Notes: generated from the letters alone by a model not told the origin. 64,000 nt of DNA from Allobranchiibius huperziae (GCF_013410455.1 NZ_JACCFW010000001.1:574929-638928), one strand, 5' to 3'. Shown: positions 24,792-33,934, counted from the stretch's first letter. Translations and numbers: made by a program.

Positions 24792-25580
24792 TCAGACGTT
24801 TTCGTCGCCGGTGGAGGCGACTCGCACGTCGGGGCAGCGGTCCCGCAGGAGCTGCAGGTCCTCGTCGGCGACCCGGTCGTCGGTGATGACCGTGTCGAAC
24901 GCCTCGACGCCGCACAGCACGTGGGTCGCGGGACGACCGAACTTGGCGTGGTCGACCAGCAGCACCTTGCGCAGGCTGCGCGCCAGAAGGGCACGGCGCA
25001 CCATGACGGTCGCTTCCGAGCGGTGCACGCAGCGGCCGCCGGTGATCCCGGTGGGCGACATGAACAACAGATCGGCCTGCAGGGCGTCGATCGCGTCGAT
25101 GGTCTGCAGTCCCGAACACGACTGCAGACGCTCGTCGTAGGCGCCGCCGAGCAGTTTGGCCTCGACGCCGGACGATGGGCTGAGCATGGCCATCGCCGGC
25201 ACGAAGTTGGTCGCGAGGGTGATCGGCACGTGCGCCGACAGGAGCGGGACGAGTCCGACGGCGGTGGTGCTGTCGTCCAGGAAGATGGTCTGCCCTCGCC
25301 CGAGCAGCCGTCCCGCCTCCCGCACGATGGCGGCCTTCTCGGCGCTCATCGAGAGGCTGCGTTCGGCCACGCCCGCGTCACGCAGCGCCGTGGGGTTGGC
25401 GGTGGCGGCGCCGCGGATCTTGGTGATCCAGCCCTCTTCCTGCAGCTGGTCCAGGTCGCGGTGCATCGTCATCAGGCTGACGCCGTGGGTCTGCGCGAGG
25501 TCCTCGACCCGGACGTAGCCGGCCCTCAGCACTTCCTCGCGCACCTGGTCGCGTCGGTGCGACAACCCTTGTGTCGTCAC
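24792..25580 (-). CDS. DeoR-family transcriptional regulator
   Basis: About 262 residues. The N-terminal helix-turn-helix is VRVEDLAQTHGVSLMTMHRDLDQLQEEG, and the C-terminal DeoR sensor domain has IFLDDSTTAVGLVPLL, TNFVPAM, LLGGAYDERLQSCSG and LLVDHAKFGR. DeoR-type regulators sense phosphorylated sugars. Lying convergent at the end of the FGGY/ABC operon, it is the likely repressor of that operon. The first codons are uncertain: GTG 25580 has AGGAG 11 bases upstream, while GTG 25592 overlaps that site. Confidence 0.88.
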   Translation of the reverse strand: MTTQGLSHRRDQVREEVLRAGYVRVEDLAQTHGVSLMTMHRDLDQLQEEGWITKIRGAATANPTALRDAGVAERSLSMSAEKAAIVREAGRLLGRGQTIFLDDSTTAVGLVPLLSAHVPITLATNFVPAMAMLSPSSGVEAKLLGGAYDERLQSCSGLQTIDAIDALQADLLFMSPTGITGGRCVHRSEATVMVRRALLARSLRKVLLVDHAKFGRPATHVLCGVEAFDTVITDDRVADEDLQLLRDRCPDVRVASTGDENV

Positions 25581-25692
25581 GGTTCTCGTCACTCCTGCTG
25601 GTCGGTCGCCACGCCTCGCACGGGCTGTGTGGTGTCAGCGTTAATTCTCACACCGACGACGCTCGAACGGCAGGAGGGTGGGGTCCCCGTCC

Positions 25693-26325
25693 TCAGAGCA
25701 TGGCGAGATGCACGTCGAGCCGCTCGCGCAGCTCATCCACGGTGATCCCGAAGGTGTCCCGCACGACCGCGCCGTCCGGCCCCACGTCGAAGACCGCGAG
25801 CTCGGTGTAGACACGGCTGACACACGCCAGGCCGGTCAACGGCTGGGTGCACTGCGGCACGAGCTTGGGTCGGCCCTGCTTGTCGAAGAGCGACATCAGG
25901 ACGAACACCTGGCGAGCGCCGATCGCGAGGTCCATGGCCCCGCCGACGGCGGGGATGGCGTCCGCTTCACCGGTGTGCCAGTTCGCGAGGTCGCCGTTCG
26001 TCGCGACCTGGAACGCTCCGAGGACGCAGACGTCGAGGTGGCCGCCGCGCATCATCATGAAGGAGTCGGCGTGGTGGAAGTACGACGCGCCGGGCAGCTC
26101 GGTGACCGGCTGCTTGCCGGCGTTCGTCAGGTCGGTGTCGATCTGCTCGCCGGTGGCGGCCGGGCCCATGTTGAGCATCCCGTTCTCGGTGTGCAGCACG
26201 ACGCCCGATCCCGGCGTCAGGTGGTCGGCCACGCGGGTCGGCCGGCCGATGCCGAGATTGACGTAGGAGTACGGCGGGATGTCGCGGGCGATGACCGCGG
26301 CGAGCTCGTCGGGGTTCAGCGCCAT
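25693..26325 (-). CDS. pcaJ: 3-oxoacid CoA-transferase subunit B (3-oxoadipate type)
   Basis: 210 residues. It has the family start LGIGRPTRVADHL, then the catalytic glutamate in LHTENGMLNMGPAA (near residue 48). SYFHHADSFMMMRGGHLDVCVLGAFQV follows near 80. The subunit transfers CoA from succinyl-CoA to 3-oxoadipate (or acetoacetate) with subunit A. The ATG overlaps the stop of subunit A, so they are made in equal amount. Adjacent thiolase and a LysR gene favour a beta-ketoadipate role, but acetoacetate-specific ScoB cannot be excluded. Confidence 0.86.
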   Translation of the reverse strand: MALNPDELAAVIARDIPPYSYVNLGIGRPTRVADHLTPGSGVVLHTENGMLNMGPAATGEQIDTDLTNAGKQPVTELPGASYFHHADSFMMMRGGHLDVCVLGAFQVATNGDLANWHTGEADAIPAVGGAMDLAIGARQVFVLMSLFDKQGRPKLVPQCTQPLTGLACVSRVYTELAVFDVGPDGAVVRDTFGITVDELRERLDVHLAML

Positions 26326-27020
26326 CAGCGGGCTCCCTGCACGGTGTAGTGGCGGGGCGCGACGCACACGACGCGATCCACGAAGATGCCGGGGGTCACG
26401 ACCGCCTCCGGGTCGAGCGCTCCGGTGGGCACGACCTCGTGCACCTGCACGACGGTGGTGCTCGCCGCGGTGGCCATGACGGGCCCGAAGTTGCGAGCTG
26501 TCTTGCGGTAGACCAGATTGCCCATCCGGTCCGCGCGGTGGGCGGAGACCAGGGCGACGTCGCCCTTGATCGGGTACTCCAGCAGGTAGTCGCGCCCGTC
26601 GATGGTGCGGGTCTCCTTGCCCTCGGCCAGCATCGTTCCGACGGCGGTGGGGGAGTAGAAGCCTCCGATGCCCGCGCCGGCGGCGCGCATCCGCTCGGCG
26701 AGGTTGCCCTGCGGGACCACCTCCAGCTTCACCTTCCCGGCGCGGAAGAGCTCGTCGAAGACGTAGGAGTCGGCCTGGCGGGGGAAGGAGCAGATCACCT
26801 TCGCGACCCGGCCGGCCTTGAGCAGCGCCGCTAGGCCCACCTCGCCGTTGCCGGCGTTGTTGCAGACGATCGTCAGGTCGGTGGCGCCCTGTCGGATCAG
26901 GCCGTCGATCAGGTCGAACGGCATTCCCGCCAGCCCGAATCCGCCGACCAGCACGGTGGCACCGTCCTCGATGCCGGCGACCGCCTCGTCGACGGTGTCC
27001 AGGTGCTGCACCTGGCTCAT
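26325..27020 (-). CDS. pcaI: 3-oxoacid CoA-transferase subunit A (3-oxoadipate type)
   Basis: 231 residues. The CoA-binding loop GGFGLAGMPFDLIDGL is near residue 24. Further family blocks are VCNNAGNG, KVICSFPRQ, GGFYSPTAVGT and YPIKGDVALVSAHRADRMGNL. With subunit B it activates 3-oxoadipate to its CoA ester in the last steps of protocatechuate or catechol breakdown. ATG 27020 overlaps the thiolase stop, so the operon order is thiolase, A, B. No ring-cleavage pca genes are next to it. Confidence 0.86.
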   Translation of the reverse strand: MSQVQHLDTVDEAVAGIEDGATVLVGGFGLAGMPFDLIDGLIRQGATDLTIVCNNAGNGEVGLAALLKAGRVAKVICSFPRQADSYVFDELFRAGKVKLEVVPQGNLAERMRAAGAGIGGFYSPTAVGTMLAEGKETRTIDGRDYLLEYPIKGDVALVSAHRADRMGNLVYRKTARNFGPVMATAASTTVVQVHEVVPTGALDPEAVVTPGIFVDRVVCVAPRHYTVQGAR

Positions 27021-28210
27021 CCGGCCACCTGCAGGTTCTCCAGCACGACGGCCAGGCCCTGGCCGACGCCGATGCACACCGCGGCGACGCCGTACCGCTC
27101 ACCGCGCTCGCGCAGCACCTTGGCCAGCGTGGCGAGCACGCGGCCGCCGCTGGCGCCGAGGGGGTGGCCGATCGCGATCGCCCCGCCGCGGGTGTTGACC
27201 AACGACGGGTCCTTCAGGCCCTCGGCGAGCCAGGCATCCACGCACACGAGCGACTGCACCGCGAAGGCCTCGTTCAGCTCGACGGCGCCGATCTGGTCCC
27301 AGCCGATGCCGGCGCGGACCAGCGCCCGGTTCGCGGCCTCGACAGGCGCGTACCCGAAGGCCTGCGGGTCGAGCGCGAACGTCCCTCGTCCCGCGATCCG
27401 CGCGACCGGCTGCAGCCCGATCCGCTCGGCGGCGGCAGCGGACCCGAGCAGCGCAGCCGACGCACCGTCGGACAGCGGCGAGGCGTTGCCAGCGGTGATG
27501 GTGCCGTCGGGGCGGAAGGCGGGGGCGAGCCCAGCGAGCTTGTCCACGGTGGAGTCCGCGCGGATTCCCTCGTCCCGGGCCAGGCCCTCGACCGGTGCCA
27601 CCAGGTCGTCGTAGAACCCGTCGTCCCATGCGGCCGCGGCCAGCTGATGGGAGCGCACGGCGAACTCGTCCTGACGCTCGCGGCTGACGCCGTATCTGTC
27701 CTGCAACTGCTCGTTGCACTCACCGAGCGACGCGGTCCATTCCTTCGGCATCTTCGGGTTGGTCAGCCGCCAGCCGAGCGTCGTGGACACGGCCGTGACA
27801 TCGCGTGCCGGGAAGCCCTTTGCCGGCTTGGGGAGCACCCACGGCGCCCGCGTCATCGACTCGACGCCACCGACCACGACGACGTCCGCGTCACCGGTCT
27901 CGATGGCCCGTGAGCCGCCCATCGCGGCGTCCAGGCTCGACCCGCAGAGCCGGTTGATGGTGGTGCCGGGCACCGACGTCGGGAGGCCGGCGAGCAACGC
28001 GGCCATCCGACCGACGTTGCGGTTCTCCTCACCCGCGCCGTTGGCGTTGCCCCAGATGACATCGTCCACCGCGGCCCCGTCCAGACCCGGCGCCTTCGCG
28101 AGCAGCGCCTCGATGACGCGGGCGGCCAGGTCGTCCGGTCGGACGCCGGCGAGCGCTCCGTTGAAGCGGCCGAACGGCGTACGGACGGCGGAGTAGAGGA
28201 AGGCATCCAT
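27017..28210 (-). CDS. pcaF: Acetyl-CoA C-acyltransferase (3-oxoadipyl-CoA thiolase type)
   Basis: 397 residues. The nucleophilic Cys is in TINRLCGSSLDAAMGGSR (near 92), and the active-site His and second Cys are in AIAIGHPLGASGGR (near 350) and VAAVCIGVGQG (near 380). The thiolase N-terminal signature FLYSAVRTPFGRFNGAL is intact. It cleaves 3-oxoadipyl-CoA to succinyl-CoA and acetyl-CoA; the start and internal motifs fit PcaF more than biosynthetic thiolases. It leads the operon with the CoA-transferase genes and is divergent from the LysR gene. Confidence 0.9.
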   Translation of the reverse strand: MDAFLYSAVRTPFGRFNGALAGVRPDDLAARVIEALLAKAPGLDGAAVDDVIWGNANGAGEENRNVGRMAALLAGLPTSVPGTTINRLCGSSLDAAMGGSRAIETGDADVVVVGGVESMTRAPWVLPKPAKGFPARDVTAVSTTLGWRLTNPKMPKEWTASLGECNEQLQDRYGVSRERQDEFAVRSHQLAAAAWDDGFYDDLVAPVEGLARDEGIRADSTVDKLAGLAPAFRPDGTITAGNASPLSDGASAALLGSAAAAERIGLQPVARIAGRGTFALDPQAFGYAPVEAANRALVRAGIGWDQIGAVELNEAFAVQSLVCVDAWLAEGLKDPSLVNTRGGAIAIGHPLGASGGRVLATLAKVLRERGERYGVAAVCIGVGQGLAVVLENLQVAG

Positions 28211-28240
28211 ACGGGCAACCGTAAGCCGTGACGTTGATAG

Positions 28241-28276
28241 TGTGAAATATCTGTATCCGGCAGTATTCATATCTGC
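28241..28276. promoter_or_regulatory. Candidate LysR operator between pcaF and its regulator
   Basis: Two direct copies of ATATCTG (28247-28253 and 28269-28275) are exactly 22 bp apart, about two helix turns. Between them is the dyad CTG-TATCCGG-CAG. The segment is A+T-rich in a GC-rich context and occupies the 78-base gap between divergent genes, the usual LysR regulator site. Confidence 0.45.
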
Positions 28277-28288
28277 GAGGTCTTGACG

Positions 28289-29170
28289 ATGGAGCTGCGA
28301 CAGCTGCGCTACTTCGTCGCAGTCGCCGAGGAACGCCACTTCGGTCGCGCAGCGGTGCGCTTGCACATGGCGCAGCCGCCGTTGTCCCAGGCGATCCGAC
28401 GGCTCGAGGAGGAGCTCGGCGTCGAACTGCTGCACCGGACCACCCGGCGGGTCGAACTGTCCGACGCCGGCACCGTCTACCTCGGGCGAGCCCGCGCCAT
28501 CCTCGCAGGGGTCGACGACGCCGGACATCTGGCTCGACGGGTCGCCGCCGGCGCCGTGGGGCACCTGACCATCGGGTGCGTGGGATCGGCGACCTACAGC
28601 CTGCTGCCCGCGCTGGCCCGCCGGCTGGCCGTTGAGCTGCCGGGGGTCGACTTCTCGTTCCGCGGCGAGATGCTGGTGCCCGACCAGGTGCGAGCTCTGC
28701 TCGCGGGCGAGGTCGACGTCGCCCTGCTCCGCCCGCCGGTGGCCGATACATCGCTGGCAGTGACGACCCTGCGACGCGACCGCCTCGTGGTCGCGGTGCC
28801 GTCCGACAGCCCGCTGGCACAGCGCGCGCAGATCCGGGTGGGTGATCTGCAGGACGCCGGGCTCATCGTGCACTCCGCCGGGCGGCGCTCGGTGATGTAC
28901 GACGTGGTGCTGCGACTGTTCCGCGACGCCGGCCTGGAACCGCGCATCCGTCACGAGGTGGGGGAGACCTCGACGCTGATCACTCTCGTCGCGGCGGGAC
29001 TCGGAGTCGCCGTCGTGCCCGAACCCGTCACCGCGCTGGCGCTCGACGGGGTCGTCTACCGCCGCCTCGTACGTCCTGCCGAGACCGTCGAACTGGCCCT
29101 GGCCCACCGGGCCGAGCGCAACGAACCGCACCTGGTCCGGACGGTGGAGCTGATCCGCGGGCTCATGTGA
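28289..29170 (+). CDS. LysR-family transcriptional regulator (CatR/PcaQ-like)
   Basis: 293 residues. The helix-turn-helix (MELRQLRYFVAVAEERHFGRAA...PPLSQAIRRLEEELGVELLHR) is typical. The effector domain covers about 90-290, with ELALAHRAERNEP at the end. Sequence style matches LysR regulators of aromatic pathways that respond to muconate or protocatechuate derivatives. ATG 28289 has GCGAGG eight bases upstream; TTG 28283 is an in-frame alternative. It is divergent from pcaF and most likely activates that operon. Confidence 0.92.
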   Translation: MELRQLRYFVAVAEERHFGRAAVRLHMAQPPLSQAIRRLEEELGVELLHRTTRRVELSDAGTVYLGRARAILAGVDDAGHLARRVAAGAVGHLTIGCVGSATYSLLPALARRLAVELPGVDFSFRGEMLVPDQVRALLAGEVDVALLRPPVADTSLAVTTLRRDRLVVAVPSDSPLAQRAQIRVGDLQDAGLIVHSAGRRSVMYDVVLRLFRDAGLEPRIRHEVGETSTLITLVAAGLGVAVVPEPVTALALDGVVYRRLVRPAETVELALAHRAERNEPHLVRTVELIRGLM

Positions 29171-29195
29171 CGCGCCGGATCCGCACCGCGCGTGC

Positions 29196-30914
29196 TCACC
29201 CGTACGTCGTGAACGGCAGCACGAGCCGTGAGGGGTGCGTGGCGTCGCGGTAGATCTTGTGGGTCACCGGGCGACCCACCGGGAGGTGAAACGCATCCGG
29301 TGGCAGCAGCGCGTTGTGCGCGTCGGCCAGCGGCTCGTCGTTCGACAGTTCGACCACGAGGCGATGACCCGGCCGGAACGTCGTGGCGAACGGGTAGAGC
29401 CGCAGCACGTACTCCTCGACGCTGCCGGGCTCGACCGGTACAGCGCGGGTGTGCGGGTGATACGGATTGCCATGCGTCGTTCGTTCGTCCAGCTCACGGT
29501 GAGACGCCTTGAGGAAGCCGGTCGTCACCAGCTGGCGTGCACCGCCGGGGGATTCGTCCCACAGCCGCATGATGAAGTTGGTGTCCGGCTGGTCGATCTC
29601 GGCGAAGATGTGCGCGGCGCCCGTCCCGATGAGCTCGGTGGCCTCCTCGAACGCGTCCGTGCTCCATTGCAGGATCTCCACCTTGTCGGTCACCGTGAGC
29701 GGTGCCTGGTAGAAGCCGTCGGGGGCGGCGTACGCGGTGCCCATGGTCTCCGGCTCGGGGGTGAGCTTGCGGCGTGGGCGCAGATAGAGCGAGCGGTACT
29801 CCACGTCCCTGGGCGGCCACTGGTCGCCCGTTGCGGTCTCGCGAGAGCCCTCGACGAAGACGCTGACGGCCGGCTCGTCCATGACGCCGTTGTCGATGCC
29901 CTTCAGCCAGTAGTCGTACCAACGGAACATCTTGTCGTGCTCCTCGACGAAGGGGCGCGACTGCATCGGGGGGTAGGGGCCGATGGTGAGCTTCCTCGGG
30001 CCTTTCAACTCGTTGAAGAGCTCGATCGTGCCGTCCATCGTCCAGCCGCGGCCCTGGTCGATCTGCAGCCAGACCGGGATGTCGACGTTCGGCGCCAGGG
30101 TGATCGGGTTGCGCTCCTCGTACCAGTCCGAGTCGAGCTCGTTCATGACGATGTCGAACCACGCCTCGTGGTGCTTGGGGTAGTGCAGCAGGTGCACGAG
30201 GTTGGGCCAGGCGGCGACGTCGGGGTCGGCCAATCGGGCGGCGACGCGAGCCGTGATCTCCTCGGGTGAGAACGACTCGAGCATCCGCGACGTCACCCGG
30301 TCGGTGAACGCCCAGCCTGAGTCGCCCCCGCGGCCCTCACGCGCCGCGCGGGGCATGAACCACATGACCCCGCCGTGGTAGGTCGTCTCGTAGAAGTCGA
30401 AATGGCCGCCGGAGACGAAGATGGCCTTCAGGTGCGGCGGTCGCTCGGCGGCGGCCAGCACCTGCATCGAGCCGAAGTAGGAGATGCCCACCATGCCGAC
30501 GTTGCCGTCGCACCACGGCTGCGCCGCGACCCACTCGATGTAGTCGTAGGCGTCCTGGCCGAGCGAGACGCCGCCGGCGTTGTAGTTGCCGATGTGCTCG
30601 CCCTCGGAGGCTCCCGTGCCGCGCAGGTCGCCGATGACGTGGGCGTACCCCTCGTCGACGATGCGGGCGGTATCACCGGCCTCGATGCAGCCGTCCCACA
30701 TCGGCGACGGGCGCCGCTGCGGCGGGGTGGTCAGCGCAAGGGCCTGCAGCTCCTTGCCGTACGGGCTGAGCGCGACGAGCGCGGGCCGCGGCAACTCCTC
30801 GGTGCCGTGATACACGTCAGTAGCAAGCGTCACACCGTCGCGCATCGGCACCCGCAGGTCCTTGCGGACGGCGATGGTCTGCCGACCCGCGTCGATGGTC
30901 TGGTAGTCGGGCAT
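29196..30914 (-). CDS. CocE/NonD-family serine hydrolase
   Basis: 572 residues. The alpha/beta hydrolase core starts at RVPMRDGVTLATDVY (about 22) and has the nucleophile elbow GMVGISYFGSMQVLAAA (near 142). The C-terminal jelly-roll domain (about 330-572) contains TDKVEILQWSTDAFEEATELIGT and FRPGHRLVVELSNDE. These enzymes hydrolyse esters or amides such as cocaine or nonactin, or cut X-Pro dipeptides. Last gene of a six-gene operon of hydrolases and a monooxygenase, it may open an ester or lactone substrate. The exact substrate is unknown. Confidence 0.87.
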   Translation of the reverse strand: MPDYQTIDAGRQTIAVRKDLRVPMRDGVTLATDVYHGTEELPRPALVALSPYGKELQALALTTPPQRRPSPMWDGCIEAGDTARIVDEGYAHVIGDLRGTGASEGEHIGNYNAGGVSLGQDAYDYIEWVAAQPWCDGNVGMVGISYFGSMQVLAAAERPPHLKAIFVSGGHFDFYETTYHGGVMWFMPRAAREGRGGDSGWAFTDRVTSRMLESFSPEEITARVAARLADPDVAAWPNLVHLLHYPKHHEAWFDIVMNELDSDWYEERNPITLAPNVDIPVWLQIDQGRGWTMDGTIELFNELKGPRKLTIGPYPPMQSRPFVEEHDKMFRWYDYWLKGIDNGVMDEPAVSVFVEGSRETATGDQWPPRDVEYRSLYLRPRRKLTPEPETMGTAYAAPDGFYQAPLTVTDKVEILQWSTDAFEEATELIGTGAAHIFAEIDQPDTNFIMRLWDESPGGARQLVTTGFLKASHRELDERTTHGNPYHPHTRAVPVEPGSVEEYVLRLYPFATTFRPGHRLVVELSNDEPLADAHNALLPPDAFHLPVGRPVTHKIYRDATHPSRLVLPFTTYG

Positions 30915-30931
30915 GGAGGGATTGCTCCTCG

Positions 30932-31873
30932 TCACGAGTTCGGGTGGGCGTGCCTGCGGTAGCCGTGCATCGAGGTGAAGAACGGTGACGGCTCGAGGGT
31001 GGGGTCGCCGGCGTACTCGACGGCCTGGGCTACCGGGTCGAAGGGGGAGTAGGCCGAGTCGGTGTCGAGCAGTCCGTCTGCCAGGCAGCGGTGAGCTGCG
31101 GCGCTGAGACCGGCCTCGATGTCGAGGCTTGTCTGCAGCGCCTCGTGCGCCTGCGCGCGGTCCAGTTCGACGCCGTACGGCGTGCCGTCCGCGCGCCGGT
31201 AGGGATGACCGAGGTAGAGGCGCTCGGGGCGCACCTCGTCGCGTAGGCGGGTGAGGCTCGCGCGGTAGCTCACCGGGTCCTCGAAGCCCGGGAAGCCGTT
31301 GGCGGCCCCGTGCACCTGCACCGCGTCGCCGACGAAGACGGACCCCTGCCCGTCGATCTCGTAAGCCACCGACCCGGGCGTGTGGCCGGGGATCGCGTGG
31401 ACCGTGATCGACACGTCGCCTCCGAGGGAGATGCGCTCGCCACCCGCGACCAGCATGGTCGGCTCCATCTCGCCCGAGATGACCGTCTCGGCCGCGGCCG
31501 CGATCTTCGCCTCGCCCTGCGGGTCCTGCAGATACCGTCCGCGCCCGGCGAGGTACTCCTCGACGTGCGCGCGCCGCGAGCGGAGCATCGGCGCGTCGGC
31601 CTGGTGGATGACGACCTGGGCCCGGCGGCCGGTCAGCTCCCACAGGGCGTGGGCACCGCCCAGGTGGTCGATGTGACCGTGGGTCAACAGGATCCAGCGG
31701 ACGTCCTCGATTTTGCGGCCGATGGCCTGGAGCGCCGGTGCCATCCCGTCGGTGGGGGAGGAGGCGATGCCCGCGTCCACGATCGCGAGCTCGGGGGCGT
31801 CGATGAGGAAGCTGTAGAGGTGGAATCGCCCCCAGGGCGATGCGAGCGGGTGCACCGCGATCGGAGACGTCAT
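30932..31873 (-). CDS. Metallo-beta-lactamase fold hydrolase
   Basis: 313 residues. The metal motif is LTHGHIDHLGG (HxHxDH, near residue 64), followed by the third ligand region IPGHTPGSVAYEI (near 160), the bridging Asp in SVFVGDAVQVHG (near 180) and a final His in LYLGHPYRR (near 222). All dinuclear zinc ligands appear present. Family members hydrolyse thioesters, lactones or sulphur compounds. In this operon it probably processes a lactone or acyl intermediate. The ATG overlaps the preceding gene's stop by four bases. Confidence 0.87.
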   Translation of the reverse strand: MTSPIAVHPLASPWGRFHLYSFLIDAPELAIVDAGIASSPTDGMAPALQAIGRKIEDVRWILLTHGHIDHLGGAHALWELTGRRAQVVIHQADAPMLRSRRAHVEEYLAGRGRYLQDPQGEAKIAAAAETVISGEMEPTMLVAGGERISLGGDVSITVHAIPGHTPGSVAYEIDGQGSVFVGDAVQVHGAANGFPGFEDPVSYRASLTRLRDEVRPERLYLGHPYRRADGTPYGVELDRAQAHEALQTSLDIEAGLSAAAHRCLADGLLDTDSAYSPFDPVAQAVEYAGDPTLEPSPFFTSMHGYRRHAHPNS

Positions 31874-32787
31874 CGCAGGAACTCCGCGGTCTGCTCGAAG
31901 GCCCGGTGGTACTCCGGCAGCCACGAGAAATGCTGCACGAACCCGTGCCCGGCGCCCTCGTACCGCGTGACGGTGACGTCGACGCCCGCCCGGCGCAGCC
32001 GCTCGCCGTACGACTCGCCCTCGTCGCGCAGCGGGTCGAACTCGCCGGTGAGGATCAGCGCCGTGGGCAGCCCCGTCAGGTCGGTCCGTTTGATCGGGGA
32101 GACCAACGGGTCGGCGGGGTCGGCGCCGGAGTCGAGGTAGAACGCGTTGAAAGGTTTCAGGCCGGCGGTCTCGAGGCCGTAGCCCTCGGCGTTCTCGCGC
32201 AGCGACGCGTAGCGGTGGACGTCGAAGTCCAGATCGAGCGAGGGGTAGTAGAGGACCTGGTGGGTGATGGCGGACAGTCCGTCGTCGTGCGCCATCGCGG
32301 CGACGGCGGCGACGTACGTCGCGCCCGAGCTGTCGCCGGCCAGGGCCAGCGTCTGCCCGTCCCAGCCGATCTCGTCGCCGTGCTCGACCACCCAGCGGAC
32401 GACGCCGTAGCAGTCCTGCAGCCCGGCCGGGTACGCCGCTTCGGGTGCGCGCCGGTAGCCCACGGAGACGACCGTGAGACCGCTCTCCTTGGCGAGCGCG
32501 CGCGCCACGTGGTCGTGGGTCTCCAGGCTGCCCAGGAAGAACGCGCCGCCGTGCAGGTAGACGAGCACACCGCCGGACTTCGCCTCCACGGCGGAGTAGA
32601 TCCGTACCGGCACGTCGCCGTACGGCGTGGTGGCGGTCGTGTCGCGTACGTCGTGCAGCGGCAGCCGGTCCGACAGCGGGACGACGTGCGACTCCTCGTC
32701 GGCACGCAGGACGGCCGGATCGAGCGGCCCGGGCGGTGGGGCCGGCAGGGTGGCGAGGACCCGGGCGATCTCGGGATGCAGCGACAC
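31870..32787 (-). CDS. Alpha/beta hydrolase, hormone-sensitive-lipase family
   Basis: 305 residues. The oxyanion-hole motif is YLHGGAFFLGS (near 77), the nucleophile is in LALAGDSSGATYVA (near 149), the acid is in LTGEFDPLRDEG (near 248) and the His is in GAGHGFVQHF (near 279). It hydrolyses short-chain or aromatic esters. The start is GTG 32787, five bases from the stop of the upstream monooxygenase gene. The operon context suggests ester or lactone cleavage in breakdown of an aromatic or cyclic compound. Confidence 0.9.
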   Translation of the reverse strand: MSLHPEIARVLATLPAPPPGPLDPAVLRADEESHVVPLSDRLPLHDVRDTTATTPYGDVPVRIYSAVEAKSGGVLVYLHGGAFFLGSLETHDHVARALAKESGLTVVSVGYRRAPEAAYPAGLQDCYGVVRWVVEHGDEIGWDGQTLALAGDSSGATYVAAVAAMAHDDGLSAITHQVLYYPSLDLDFDVHRYASLRENAEGYGLETAGLKPFNAFYLDSGADPADPLVSPIKRTDLTGLPTALILTGEFDPLRDEGESYGERLRRAGVDVTVTRYEGAGHGFVQHFSWLPEYHRAFEQTAEFLR

Positions 32788-32791
32788 GGCG

Positions 32792-33910
32792 TCAGGCCTG
32801 CGCGCTGAGGGTCGCGGGCTTCTGTCCGGGGAAGACGTCGTCGACCTCGTCCTCGCTCCACCCCTGGCGCGAGATGCGCTGCAGCTCGTCGGTCACCGGC
32901 TTGCGGGTGGCCTGGAAGAGGGTGAGGGCGTCGGCGAGGGTGGCCGCGTCGCGCAGGCAGTCGGCGAGGACTCCGGCGTCGAGGATCGCGGAATTCGCGC
33001 CCTGTCCCTGGTGGTGGCACATCGCGTGCGCGGCGTCGCCGACCAGCACGACGGAGCCGGTGTGCCAGGTGTCGACCGGGTCGATGTCGTAGACCGCGCG
33101 GACGTTGACGGTGTCCATGTCGAGGTCGTGGGTGATCGCCACCAGCCGCTCGTCGAAGCCCTCGACGGTCGCGACGATGTCCTCCTTGGTCACCTCGGGC
33201 GCCCAGGTGCCGTCGGCGTTCAGGGCGGTGATGTCGAAGGACACCTGACCCCGGTGCAGCAGCGGCAGCAGGTAGATCTTCGTGCCGCGCCCGATGTACA
33301 TCCGCAGGTTGTCGTCCACGGCCATCCCGTGCGCGTCCGCCACGTCGATGACCGCGCGGTAGGCGTGCTCACCGGCGAAGACGGGGCGTTGGTCGCTGAA
33401 GAGCTGACGGCGTACGACCGAGCCGATGCCGTCCGCGCCGATGACCAGATCGGCGGTGGCCTTCTCGCCGTTCGTGAACGAGAGCGTCGCGCTGCCGCCG
33501 TTGTCGGTGACCGTCTCCAGCCGGTGCCCGAGCTGGACCATGCCGTCGGGCAACGTGCTCACGAGGGCGTCGATGAAGTCGCCGCGGTGGATCAGGTGGG
33601 TCGTGACACCCAGGGTGTCGATCTCCGGCCACGCCTCCTTCATGATCGGGTCGGAGGTGGCGGTGAGGATCTCGAAGTAGTCGCTCGCCGAGCTGACCTT
33701 CGTGATCGCGTCCATGATCCCCCACTCGCGGAACCGGTCCATGCTCGACGGCCGCAGTCCGATACCGGCCCCCACCTCGCGGATCCGGCTCGCTTGTTCG
33801 TAGACGGTCACCTGGGCTCCGAGCAGGCTCAGCGCCTTGGCGGTGGCGGCCCCGCCGTACCCGGCTCCGACGATCGCGATGGTGAGGTTCTTGAGGTCCT
33901 CGGTCTGCAT
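32792..33910 (-). CDS. FAD-dependent monooxygenase (salicylate/6-hydroxynicotinate hydroxylase type)
   Basis: 372 residues. The FAD-binding motif is IAIVGAGYGGAATAKALSLLG (near 11), followed by the flavin/NADH contact VIGADGIGSVVRRQL (near 157) and the second FAD motif SVVLVGDAAHAMCHHQGQGANSA (DG/GD type, near 286). These single-component enzymes hydroxylate aromatic acids, sometimes with decarboxylation. It lies in the operon between phosphotriesterase-family and hydrolase genes. The substrate is not evident; salicylate-like or hydroxynicotinate-like acids are candidates. Confidence 0.88.
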   Translation of the reverse strand: MQTEDLKNLTIAIVGAGYGGAATAKALSLLGAQVTVYEQASRIREVGAGIGLRPSSMDRFREWGIMDAITKVSSASDYFEILTATSDPIMKEAWPEIDTLGVTTHLIHRGDFIDALVSTLPDGMVQLGHRLETVTDNGGSATLSFTNGEKATADLVIGADGIGSVVRRQLFSDQRPVFAGEHAYRAVIDVADAHGMAVDDNLRMYIGRGTKIYLLPLLHRGQVSFDITALNADGTWAPEVTKEDIVATVEGFDERLVAITHDLDMDTVNVRAVYDIDPVDTWHTGSVVLVGDAAHAMCHHQGQGANSAILDAGVLADCLRDAATLADALTLFQATRKPVTDELQRISRQGWSEDEVDDVFPGQKPATLSAQA

Positions 33911-33934
33911 GGTGGTCTCTCTCGGCTCAGGGGA

